Assembly: GCA_003645495.1 (NCBI GenBank) | Contig: QNFK01000075.1 | Location: 1-7,540 of the forward strand | Source: Gammaproteobacteria bacterium | GTDB lineage: Bacteria > Pseudomonadota > Gammaproteobacteria > Steroidobacterales > Woeseiaceae | Direction: 5' to 3' | Length of the DNA stretch: 7,540 nt | Shown here: one piece after another, positions 1 to 5,070 of the stretch | How the letters are laid out: each line of letters begins with the position of its first letter | How positions within the stretch are numbered: the stretch's first letter is position 1 | Translations under genes and position numbers: made by a program | The notes under the pieces: generated by a model | Told to the model about the DNA's origin: nothing | What the model saw: only the letters and a program-made list of their open reading frames with translations | Databases searched by the model: none

Positions 1-573
1 AAACTAAATCACTCGGAGAGTGAGAGTTCCCTCGGTACGTTTTACGACGGTGGCTTCAGCGAAGCCGTGCTTGGCTATGCGTACCGGCCGGTAAATCACG
101 ACCGTTTCAATACACTGGTCAAGTACACCTATTTCTACAATGTACCGACGACGAACCAGGTGACGCTGCAAAACGTGGCCGCTGAATTCATTCAGAAGAC
201 CCACATCGCGGCGGTAGATGTCAGTTATGACCTGACTTCACGTATAACAATCGGCGGCAAATACGCCTTTCGCCAAAGCCAGGTGAGCCTGGATCGCGAC
301 AATCCGGAATTCTTTGCGAACAATGCCAATTTGTACGTGTTGCGCAGCGACTATCGATTCCGCGAAAACTGGGAATTCCTGCTCGAAGGTCGATTGCTCG
401 ATATGCCTGACCTGGGAGAACAGCGCCTCGGCGCCCTGACGGGCGTATCACGGTACTTTGGCGACCATTTGAAGATGGGGCTGGGTTACAACTTCACCGA
501 CTTCTCCGACGATCTGACGCAGCTGAACTTCACATACCAGGGTTTGTTCCTGAATCTGACAGGCTCGATGTAA
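1..573 (+). CDS. C-terminal part of an outer-membrane beta-barrel protein (5' end outside window)
   Basis: The reading frame is open from base 1 to a TAA at 571-573, giving the last 190 residues; an internal ATG at 67 is not the true start because the frame continues upstream. The protein shows repeated amphipathic stretches with alternating hydrophobic and polar residues and many aromatics (for example YTYFYNV, VDVSYDL, YVLRSDYRF, LGYNFTDF, LNFTYQGLFLNL), separated by charged turns. This is the pattern of transmembrane beta-strands of an outer-membrane barrel. It ends in GSM rather than the usual terminal aromatic residue. Such barrels form the C-terminal part of many large surface proteins; the specific family cannot be named from this fragment. 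The last codons and following bases are duplicated downstream at 991-1075. Confidence 0.75.
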   Translation, partial: KLNHSESESSLGTFYDGGFSEAVLGYAYRPVNHDRFNTLVKYTYFYNVPTTNQVTLQNVAAEFIQKTHIAAVDVSYDLTSRITIGGKYAFRQSQVSLDRDNPEFFANNANLYVLRSDYRFRENWEFLLEGRLLDMPDLGEQRLGALTGVSRYFGDHLKMGLGYNFTDFSDDLTQLNFTYQGLFLNLTGSM

Positions 574-582
574 GCGGGTTTT

Positions 583-596
583 TCTGACGCGTCAGA
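583..596. repeat. 14-bp perfect palindrome after barrel gene stop
   Basis: TCTGACGCGTCAGA is its own reverse complement and begins nine bases after the TAA stop, right after a GGGTTTTT run. It recurs in a degenerate form after the relic copy (from about 1045), so it belonged to the duplicated unit. It could act in transcript termination, but there is no T-run after the dyad, so this is uncertain. Confidence 0.4.
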
Positions 597-624
597 GCGA
601 GCACGTCCCGGCAGCCGTCGCCCA

Positions 625-652
625 CATGCGGCCATCGAAACCAGCGAAAAGA
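625..652 (+). repeat. direct repeat X, copy 1
   Basis: The sequence starting CATGCGGCCATCGAAACC and continuing to GCGAAAAGA matches 914-941 with about two mismatches. Copy 1 is followed by the CATTGCGAG element, copy 2 by the 48-bp palindrome. Confidence 0.6.
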
Positions 653-657
653 ACGGA

Positions 658-770
658 CGTCATTGCGAGAAGCGAAGCGCCGCGGCAATCTCTGTCAGGT
701 TGCAAAAATGCAGACCGAAGGTCCGTAACGGTGCCAGGAGATTGCCACGCCCTTCGGGCTCGCAATGACG
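658..770 (+). repeat. CATTGCGAG-type interspersed dyad element
   Basis: The 113-bp element begins CGTCATTGCGAG and ends CTCGCAATGACG, a perfect 12-bp terminal inverted repeat. Inside are the further partly complementary blocks GCGGCAATCTC and GAGATTGCCACGC. This layout matches the widely scattered bacterial repeat that begins with CGTCATTGCGAG and ends with CTCGCAATGACG, seen in many unrelated genomes. It encodes nothing and is best viewed as a MITE-like or structured repeat. Confidence 0.75.
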
Positions 771-788
771 GTGATTTTTTACGTGCTT

Positions 789-826
789 GTAGTCGGTGCC
801 GGTGTTCACTTGATGAACTTATTTCG
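789..826 (+). repeat. REP-like unit, variant core (copy 1)
   Basis: GTAG is followed by TCGGTGCCGGTGTTCAC and a tail resembling the common TTAATTGACTTGTTCGC tail. The right half of the hairpin is changed from GGGCACC to GGTGTTCAC; the same variant recurs at 6341-6378. Confidence 0.6.
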
Positions 827-889
827 CTGCCTTCACTGCCAATAGGTTGGCGTCGAAATCACAATCCAAATCTTCGAAAACATCCCATT

Positions 890-913
890 GCCGGTGCCGG
901 GCACCACCTAATT
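890..913 (+). repeat. REP-like unit (copy 2, tail truncated)
   Basis: It carries the core GCCGGTGCCGGGCACCAC followed by CTAATT. The usual tail then stops and direct repeat X copy 2 begins. Confidence 0.65.
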
Positions 914-942
914 CATGCGGCCATCGAAACCGCCGAAAAGAT
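914..942 (+). repeat. direct repeat X, copy 2
   Basis: This is the second copy of the 625-652 sequence. It abuts the left end of the 48-bp palindrome at 943. Confidence 0.6.
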
Positions 943-990
943 GTTTGGGGTCAGAGTAAAAACTAAGGTATTTTTACTCTGACCCCAAAC
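943..990. repeat. 48-bp palindrome P1 (GGGGTCAGAG family)
   Basis: Two 20-bp arms are perfect inverted repeats, beginning GTTTGGGGTCAGAG and running into AAAAA, around the 8-base loop CTAAGGTA. The whole unit is the exact reverse complement of the copy at 2735-2782, so the loop gives it an orientation. It lies between direct repeat X and a relic of the barrel gene's 3' end. It has the character of a REP or mini-MITE; no transposase is present here. Confidence 0.85.
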
Positions 991-1075
991 CTCACATACC
1001 AGGGTATGTTCCTTAACCTGACAGGCTCGATGTAGGCGGGTTTTTCTGACGCGTCTGAGTGGGCGTCTCCCGCAG
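991..1075 (+). pseudogene. relic duplicate of the barrel gene 3' end
   Basis: The sequence closely matches the barrel gene end and its downstream bases (529-613). In frame it reads LTYQGMFLNLTGSM followed by TAG, against FTYQGLFLNLTGSM followed by TAA in the intact gene. Most changes are synonymous or conservative, which suggests that the copy descends from a paralogue once under selection, not a fresh duplication. Homology stops abruptly at the right end of palindrome P1, so everything upstream of these 14 codons is missing. The shared segment also includes the GCGGGTTTTTCTGACGCG bases after the stop. Confidence 0.75.
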
Positions 1076-1194
1076 TTGACTTCCGGCGTCGGACCAACAC
1101 AAGTCATTGGTTACGATCGCCCGTGCTGAAAGAAAAATCACGTTGACCCCATCGCTGTTCCACATAATTGCAATTGGCGTTGGGAACTCGAATG

Positions 1195-1258
1195 TCGCGG
1201 CTGGAAGCCCCTCCCACGATTCTGCTAAACCTGGCGTGGGAGGGGCTTCCAGCCGCGA
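1195..1258. repeat. perfect 24-bp inverted repeat hairpin (REP/BIME-like)
   Basis: The left arm 1195-1218 begins TCGCGGCTGGAAGCCCCTCC; the right arm 1235-1258 is its exact reverse complement, with a 16-base loop between. The motif GTGGGAGGGGCTTCCAGCCGCGA resembles the GTGGGAG...GCCGCGA REPs common in Pseudomonas and Xanthomonas-type genomes. It is probably a paired REP (BIME). As RNA it would form a very stable stem, but there is no T-run for a classic terminator. Confidence 0.8.
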
Positions 1259-1290
1259 TTGAAGACGACCGGCCACCGCAGAAAAAGTGC

Positions 1291-1325
1291 CTGGTGCCGG
1301 GCACGATTTAATTGACTTGTTTGCG
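1291..1325 (+). repeat. REP-like unit (copy 3)
   Basis: The core CTGGTGCCGGGCACGATT is followed by the common tail TAATTGACTTGTTTGCG. The right hairpin arm has one change. Confidence 0.65.
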
Positions 1326-1470
1326 TAGCGGCCTGGCAGTCCGGATCGATCGCTGGATACCGGTGACAGGCAACGAAACTCCATGGAAATCATAATTTTA
1401 CGACTGTCATCAGGATGTTCGGCGTTGCACTATTGAGCGTGTCCCGGGGCGGATGTTGCCTTAACATCGC

Positions 1471-1495
1471 TGATATATCTTTAAAAGACATATCA
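1471..1495. promoter_or_regulatory. probable VapB operator: 25-bp imperfect palindrome
   Basis: Arms TGATATATCTTT and AAAGACATATCA are complementary at 11 of 12 positions around a central A. The site is AT-rich in GC-rich surroundings and sits about 50 bp upstream of the vapB start, where AbrB-type antitoxins usually bind to repress their own operon. No confident -35/-10 pair was assigned; the role is inferred from position and symmetry. Confidence 0.55.
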
Positions 1496-1543
1496 ACGGT
1501 GTTATCCTGAGATCTGCCAGATGAGAGGTTGGTGGAGGTTTCC

Positions 1544-1807
1544 ATGGGAAAAACGAGGCAAAAACATACCGGGACGGCGAAAGTATTTATGTCCGGGCGT
1601 TCGCAGGCGGTGCGCTTGCCGCAGGAGTTCCGCTTTGCGAGCAGCGAGGTATCCATTCGTAAGGTTGGTACCAGTCTCGTACTCAGCCCGTTGTATGCGG
1701 GCTGGGATGATTACCTGGAAAATGCACCCCGCATAGGCGATGACTTTGTTGAGGTCATGGCCAGGCGTGAGGAACTGCCGCTCGAACAGAGAGAGCCGTT
1801 CGATTGA
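1544..1807 (+). CDS. vapB: VapB antitoxin, AbrB/MazE (SpoVT) fold
   Basis: This is an 87-aa antitoxin that would bind and neutralise the VapC toxin encoded next to it and repress the shared operon. Residues about 11-52 form a swapped-hairpin AbrB-like DNA-binding domain: AKVFMSGRSQAVRLPQEFRF is the signature of the VapB branch that partners PIN toxins. The C-terminal tail, ending LPLEQREPFD, is the acidic, flexible part that normally occupies the toxin's active site. The ATG at 1544 is preferred over the upstream ATG at 1529 because a strong GGTGGAGG ribosome-binding site lies directly before it. The stop overlaps the likely toxin start, so the two are translationally coupled. An operator-like palindrome lies at 1471-1495. 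Confidence 0.9.
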   Translation: MGKTRQKHTGTAKVFMSGRSQAVRLPQEFRFASSEVSIRKVGTSLVLSPLYAGWDDYLENAPRIGDDFVEVMARREELPLEQREPFD

Positions 1808-2196
1808 CGGTTATGCTTGACACGAATACCTGCATTTACGCGATGAAGGGCAGTGCAGGGTTTACACCGAGGGTTGCGCTGATCGACTGCGGAATCTCGA
1901 TCATTGTCATGGGTGAACTGGAGTACGGTGTAGCCCGCTCTGTGCGCGTTGAACAGAATCGTGCCGCGCTGATCGCTTTCCTGAACAGCGTCAGGTTGTA
2001 CTCGCTGGAACCCGAGACCGCGATGCACTATGGCCGCATCCGGGCAAGACTTGCAGAGCAAGGTCAATTGATTGGCAACAATGATATGTGGATTGCAGCG
2101 CATGCGCTGTCGATCGACGCGTCGCTCATCACGCACAATACGGCGGAGTTCTCGCGCGTGCCGAACCTGAGCATTGATAGTTGGATGAAAGACTAG
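1804..2196 (+). CDS. vapC: VapC toxin, PIN-domain ribonuclease
   Basis: This 130-aa PIN-domain protein is the size of VapC toxins, which are Mg2+-dependent endoribonucleases; members of this branch that begin MLDTNTCIY are known to cut initiator tRNA(fMet), so that target is plausible but inferred. Acidic active-site residues are visible: D6 (MLDTN), E38 (GELEYG), D94 (NNDMWIAAHAL) and the THNTAEF motif near 110-116. The start is taken as TTG at 1804, which overlaps the antitoxin stop (ATTGA) and leaves the residues normally preceding LDTN; an ATG at 1813 would remove only three residues. All catalytic positions are intact, so the module looks functional. Confidence 0.88.
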   Translation: MTVMLDTNTCIYAMKGSAGFTPRVALIDCGISIIVMGELEYGVARSVRVEQNRAALIAFLNSVRLYSLEPETAMHYGRIRARLAEQGQLIGNNDMWIAAHALSIDASLITHNTAEFSRVPNLSIDSWMKD

Positions 2197-2205
2197 AAGC
2201 TTAAA

Positions 2206-2243
2206 GTAGCCGGTGCCGGGTACGACTTAATTGACTTGTTCGC
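2206..2243 (+). repeat. REP-like unit with GTAG (copy 4)
   Basis: GTAG precedes CCGGTGCCGGGTACGAC and the full tail TTAATTGACTTGTTCGC. It begins 10 bp after the VapC stop, in the convergent gap between vapC and the minus-strand UPF0158 gene. Confidence 0.7.
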
Positions 2244-2283
2244 AACCCGTTTCACAAAAAACCGGACGCAGTTGATGTTGCTG

Positions 2284-2709
2284 TCAGGCGCTGAGTTCCA
2301 AACCTTCGTCTTTGCACCATTGCGCCAGTGCTTTCGTTGATTGCTCAGCCTCGAAATCGTACCAGGCCTGCAACAGGCCTTTTCCTTCCAGCAAGCCTTT
2401 GAAACGTCCGTAAGCCCCCGCACGCCGAAACATGTCGCGGACCTGCTCGTATTGGTTTGGCAGGTGTTGTCCGGCGAAGTCGTAGGCCAGGCGCGAACCG
2501 AGATCAAGGTCGCGTTTATCGGGCACAGATACGTATTTGTCGCGGTCGTCTATGTCTGCCGACACATCGACTTCTATACCGGATATGGCGAAGTCCGGGA
2601 TCCAGTGGATCTTGCCGGTTTTCCGGCAAATGTAGGCCTCGTCCGTCGTCATATCGTTGGATACCAAATCCATCAGGTCGTCGAGTTCGTTTTTGTCTAC
2701 GGTTGGCAT
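2284..2709 (-). CDS. UPF0158 family protein of unknown function
   Basis: This 141-aa acidic soluble protein has the organisation of the UPF0158 family. Near the N-terminus is a short helical segment and then a strand pair, AYICRKTGKIHWIPD (25-39), corresponding to the family's 'Y...KTG' motif. The C-terminal half carries YGRFKGLLEGKGLLQAWYDF (100-119) and QWCKDEGLEL (130-139), matching the usual 'rFk..L...gLl..Wy.f......a..Wc.e.gi' ending. No enzymatic motif, signal peptide or membrane segment is seen. Its function is unknown. The start at 2709 has only a weak ribosome-binding site. Its leader and first codons are duplicated upstream, with a 48-bp palindrome between the copies. It lies downstream of, and in the same direction as, the 505-aa SEC-C gene, about 175 bp away. 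Confidence 0.8.
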   Translation of the reverse strand: MPTVDKNELDDLMDLVSNDMTTDEAYICRKTGKIHWIPDFAISGIEVDVSADIDDRDKYVSVPDKRDLDLGSRLAYDFAGQHLPNQYEQVRDMFRRAGAYGRFKGLLEGKGLLQAWYDFEAEQSTKALAQWCKDEGLELSA

Positions 2710-2732
2710 GGGCGTGTTGTGATTCCGGCCAG
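2699..2732 (-). repeat. UPF0158 leader duplication, functional copy
   Basis: These bases hold the start codon, the first codons and the leader of the UPF0158 gene. They match 2784-2818 (about 32 bp, few mismatches), on the other side of palindrome P2. Confidence 0.7.
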
Positions 2733-2734
2733 AT

Positions 2735-2782
2735 GTTTGGGGTCAGAGTAAAAATACCTTAGTTTTTACTCTGACCCCAAAC
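2735..2782. repeat. 48-bp palindrome P2 (GGGGTCAGAG family)
   Basis: The same perfect 20-bp arms as at 943-990 surround the loop TACCTTAG; it is the exact reverse complement of P1. It lies 25 bp upstream of the UPF0158 start, so a UPF0158 transcript starting further upstream would carry a 20-bp hairpin in its leader. Confidence 0.85.
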
Positions 2783-2783
2783 C

Positions 2784-2818
2784 TCGCGGTTGGCATGGGC
2801 ATATTGTGATACCGGCTA
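2784..2818 (-). repeat. UPF0158 leader duplication, orphan copy
   Basis: On the minus strand this copy keeps the leader and an ATG (2796-2794) followed by CCA ACC, the same first codons as the intact gene. It then runs into palindrome P2, where translation would give a 17-residue peptide ending at a TGA at 2743. It differs from the functional copy at a handful of bases. Confidence 0.65.
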
Positions 2819-2883
2819 AACGTTCAATGCAAGTTTGCGATCATTCAGCCGCGATTCCCCGCGTGGGCGCTAATTGGATCCTA

Positions 2884-4401
2884 TTACGACTTGTTCATAC
2901 AGCACTTTTTATATTTATTTCCGCTGCCGCAAGGGCAAGGGCTATTGCGGCCGGTTTTGGCTTGTTCTCTTAAGTAGGTTGTTGCTGGTATCGGCTCGTG
3001 CCCGTCAAGTGCTGGTTGCTCCCGCTCGCTTTCTTCATTGCGCCAGCGCTGCTGGCGCAGTTTGATTTCTTCCGCTTCGTAAAATTTCCAGGGATTGTTA
3101 AAGCGCAACCACTCCGGGGCGTCGTCGCCGGCGAGGGCGCGCTCGATGTCATCGCCATCGAAGGAGTTTTCCAGCCATGACTCCGTGCTCTGCACGCTCA
3201 GCATATCTGTATATATTTTTCGGTGTCTGGGTCTTGGTTGGTTCAGGAGGCTGCCGGTCGTCATGACACGAAAACCGGCGTCCTCTGTTGCATCGGCACA
3301 GAGTGCTGCAGCCCAGTCAAGGGCCTCTTCCAACTCGGCGCTACCCTGTTGGGTCGCATCAGCCAGGACACAATCGACTGCGTTGGTTCGGGCGTACCAG
3401 TCCAGGTTCCGATCTTCTGCGATCTGCCGCAAAGTGTCGGTGGTGTGTTCGGCCGTTTTGCGGAATAAGGTGGGCCAATAGCCTGCAACCCAATCGGCCA
3501 GGCCGTGGTCTCTGGCAAAGGTGATACGGCGAAATCCCTCCAGCAATGCCTGCGCTGCCGCGTCGCTGCGTATCAGTCCGAGAATGAAGATCCCGTGCAA
3601 TAATCCCCACCATTTGTCCGCGTCCGCATCGTCGTCCCAGTATGCATCTGTCCGCAGGTGCTGGAACAACAGCGGCACCATTGCGTCTTTGCGCCCGGCG
3701 CATTCCAGCATCACCTCCATAGGCAGTCTGTCTTCCAGTCGAGTGACCAGAGCAAACAGCGCATTTTCGTCCATGCTGGCAAGCCGCTCCTCGGAATACA
3801 TCATCAGGCGAATCGGTCCGTCGTCGTAAAGATCGAAGTCGTCGTCCGGGTCGAGCAGGAATTCATCGTCGTCCACGAGGTTGTGAAATTGCCGGTAGAT
3901 CTTCGTGACCAGGCTGGTGACCAGGTGCGGATATTCGTCCAGGTCCTCATAGCCCGGCACCCTCGTATTTAGCTGGCGGCGAAACTCCTCCCTGGCGATG
4001 GTGTGCAGCATGAGGAGCGGCGGGGCGGCAGCAGGGTGGAGCTCGTTCCCCGCTTTCCACTGCCGCTCGTGGATTTCCACTGCGCGGAGATAACCCTTGA
4101 TCCAACGTTTTGCTTCGTCTTTCTCTGCAAGCTCAAAACGAGCCGTAAACGTGTCGGTGGACAATTCCTTACGAAGCAAACCGATACTGCTGATTACCTT
4201 GTCAGCCAGTGACTGTGGCAAAGGATATTGATCAGAGATCTCCGCCAGAAATTTCTCGCTGTCTGGCTGCGGCACGGTGGCACATGCAGCCAGCAAACCG
4301 TGCAGGTAGGGCGCGTCGATGGCAGGCAATTTTTCACGTAGTGCCGCGACAAGTAATGCAAAATCATCGCTCAATGTGTTATCCGGGTAGCCGTCGCCCA
4401 T
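2884..4401 (-). CDS. UPF0149-like / DUF1186-like protein with C-terminal SEC-C zinc motif
   Basis: This is a 505-aa soluble, acidic, mostly helical protein. The first part (about 1-160) resembles UPF0149/YecA-type proteins: a helix with APYLHGLLAACATVP near residue 40. An aspartate-rich linker follows (DDDEFLLDPDDDFDLYDD, about 177-194). The middle (about 205-350), with WWGLLHGIFILGLIRSDAAA and then DWYARTNAVDCVLAD, resembles the HEAT-like repeats of DUF1186. The end carries a SEC-C motif, GRNSPCPCGSGNKYKKCC, whose C489, C491, C500 and C501 (CC can be CH in other members) bind zinc in SecA and many other proteins. Such architectures are common but have no assigned activity; a protein- or ribosome-binding role is only a guess. 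The ATG at 4401 has a modest AGGT ribosome-binding site. A REP-like unit sits about 30 bp upstream. Confidence 0.78.
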   Translation of the reverse strand: MGDGYPDNTLSDDFALLVAALREKLPAIDAPYLHGLLAACATVPQPDSEKFLAEISDQYPLPQSLADKVISSIGLLRKELSTDTFTARFELAEKDEAKRWIKGYLRAVEIHERQWKAGNELHPAAAPPLLMLHTIAREEFRRQLNTRVPGYEDLDEYPHLVTSLVTKIYRQFHNLVDDDEFLLDPDDDFDLYDDGPIRLMMYSEERLASMDENALFALVTRLEDRLPMEVMLECAGRKDAMVPLLFQHLRTDAYWDDDADADKWWGLLHGIFILGLIRSDAAAQALLEGFRRITFARDHGLADWVAGYWPTLFRKTAEHTTDTLRQIAEDRNLDWYARTNAVDCVLADATQQGSAELEEALDWAAALCADATEDAGFRVMTTGSLLNQPRPRHRKIYTDMLSVQSTESWLENSFDGDDIERALAGDDAPEWLRFNNPWKFYEAEEIKLRQQRWRNEESEREQPALDGHEPIPATTYLREQAKTGRNSPCPCGSGNKYKKCCMNKS

Positions 4402-4432
4402 TTAATGTACCTGTTTTCACAGATGTCGGGAA

Positions 4433-4490
4433 GCCGGTGCCCGGCACCACGCAATGGACTTATTCGGCGGCATTCGTGCACGCGCCGAAT
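4433..4490 (+). repeat. extended REP-like unit (copy 5) with second hairpin
   Basis: The core GCCGGTGCCCGGCACCAC is followed by a variant tail and then by ATTCGGCGGCATTCGTGCAC and CGCGCCGAAT. The 8-bp arms ATTCGGCG (4462-4469) and CGCCGAAT (4483-4490) form a second dyad. The same extension is present at 6309-6331, so this is a longer, composite version of the repeat. Confidence 0.65.
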
Positions 4491-4502
4491 TTGCTGATAA
4501 TT

Positions 4503-4534
4503 GCCGGTGCCGGGCACCACTGAGTTGACTTATT
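4503..4534 (+). repeat. REP-like unit (copy 6)
   Basis: The core GCCGGTGCCGGGCACCAC has the tail TGAGTTGACTTATT. It directly abuts palindrome P3, with GAT between them. Confidence 0.65.
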
Positions 4535-4537
4535 GAT

Positions 4538-4585
4538 GTTTGGGGTCAGAGTAAAAACACCTTAGTTTTTACTCTGACCCCAAAC
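4538..4585. repeat. 48-bp palindrome P3 (GGGGTCAGAG family)
   Basis: The 20-bp arms are identical to P1 and P2; the loop is CACCTTAG, one base different from P2 and in the same orientation. As in the other two copies, GAT precedes and CT follows it. Confidence 0.85.
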
Positions 4586-4586
4586 C

Positions 4587-4676
4587 TTGGTGGTCAGAAA
4601 CTTCCCCGGCTATTCGCCTGACCAGTTGCTGGAACGGATGATCGAGCTGTCGCTTTATACTGAGGATAATCTTTAG
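4587..4676 (+). pseudogene. relic of an unidentified gene's 3' end
   Basis: Immediately right of palindrome P3 a frame reads VVRNFPGYSPDQLLERMIEL and ends with a TAG at 4674-4676 (29 sense codons in total). Its composition is like real protein rather than random translation. The frame is closed upstream by a stop inside the palindrome, and no start is available, so only the C-terminus survives. The family is not recognised. This parallels the barrel relic next to P1. Confidence 0.4.
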
Positions 4677-4703
4677 CCGGGAGGCAGCAGGTGCCGGTGT
4701 TCA

Positions 4704-4742
4704 GTAGCCGGTGCCGGGCACCACTTAATTGACTTGTTCGCG
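4704..4742 (+). repeat. REP-like unit with GTAG (copy 7), preceded by half unit
   Basis: GTAG is followed by CCGGTGCCGGGCACCAC and the complete tail TTAATTGACTTGTTCGC; this is the best match to the consensus. A half unit of the variant type (GGTGCCGGTGTTCA, 4690-4703) lies directly before it. Confidence 0.7.
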
Positions 4743-4770
4743 CTGGGGCGAATTATCCGCTGGACCGTCC

Positions 4771-5070
4771 TTAGTAGTCAAAATGGCTAACGATATCCAT
4801 GTTCTGATGCGGGATGCCGATGATGTCGATGCCCGTTTTGGCGATTATATAAAAGACCATGTGCATTCCTTCAGGGTAAGAGTAGTAGCCGGGTTTTACG
4901 TCCGGGCGCGGTTGCCCAAGCTGCGGATTTTCCGCTAACCAGGTAAACCGGGAGAGCAGCGTGCGGATGTAAGAATCAGCCTGCTCAATGCCCCATTCCT
5001 GGAAACTGTATAACCAGATTGATTCGAGATCCTCTTGCGCGTTCTGCCGCAGAGAATAGCCGGCGTTCAC
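4771..5070 (-). CDS. parE: ParE/RelE-superfamily toxin
   Basis: This 99-aa protein has the ParE layout: an N-terminal strand (YSLRQNAQEDLESIWLY), two helices with WGIEQADSYI and RFTWLAENPQLGQ, then the C-terminal sheet with PGYYSYPEGMHMVFYI and IPHQNMDI. ParE toxins act on DNA gyrase and block replication; that target is family knowledge, not shown here. It begins with GTG at 5070 and shares GTGA with the stop of the antitoxin gene; there is no separate ribosome-binding site, so translation is probably coupled. Oddly, the position usually holding arginines (GR-H-R-I/V-F) here reads GMHMVF with M69 and M71, which may weaken the toxin. Confidence 0.88.
   Translation of the reverse strand: MNAGYSLRQNAQEDLESIWLYSFQEWGIEQADSYIRTLLSRFTWLAENPQLGQPRPDVKPGYYSYPEGMHMVFYIIAKTGIDIIGIPHQNMDIVSHFDY

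Larger units (their letters stand above)
574..1543. other. gene-poor repeat mosaic between barrel gene and first TA module
   Basis: No convincing gene lies here. Open frames at 626-982 (+) and 1013-1393 (-) run through repeats and end in peptides encoded by the palindrome (such as FGVRVK), so they are not credible. Contents in order: a 14-bp palindrome just after the barrel stop, a short direct repeat, a CATTGCGAG-type element, two REP-like units, a 48-bp palindrome, a relic of the barrel gene end, a perfect long hairpin, one more REP-like unit, and the operator region of the VapBC pair. The stretch 1076-1194 shows no recognisable feature. Confidence 0.7.
4402..4770. other. repeat cluster with a gene relic
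   Basis: No intact gene is seen. The stretch holds three REP-like units, one half unit, the third 48-bp palindrome and a short coding remnant. The promoter of the minus-strand 505-aa gene must lie within or just before the first REP-like unit, but no clear -35/-10 pair could be picked. Confidence 0.65.

Noticed and set aside
1..204. 66-aa minus-strand open frame
   Set aside because: It is a shadow of the barrel gene, whose frame is open from the window edge.
626..982. 118-aa plus-strand open frame
   Set aside because: It is composed of the CATTGCGAG element, REP units and the left arm of P1; the ending FGVRVKTKVFLL is encoded by the palindrome.
943..990. 48-bp palindromes as ordinary rho-independent terminators
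   Set aside because: The stems are AT-rich at the loop and not followed by a T-run; copies lie at a gene relic, in a leader and between repeats rather than after gene ends.
1013..1393. 126-aa minus-strand open frame
   Set aside because: It spans the hairpin at 1195-1258 and a REP unit, and no family resemblance was seen.
2341..2751. 136-aa plus-strand open frame
   Set aside because: It is a shadow of the UPF0158 gene on the opposite strand.
3095..3481. 128-aa and neighbouring open frames within 2970-4212 on either strand
   Set aside because: They are shadows of the 505-aa gene, which has a continuous frame and clear motifs.
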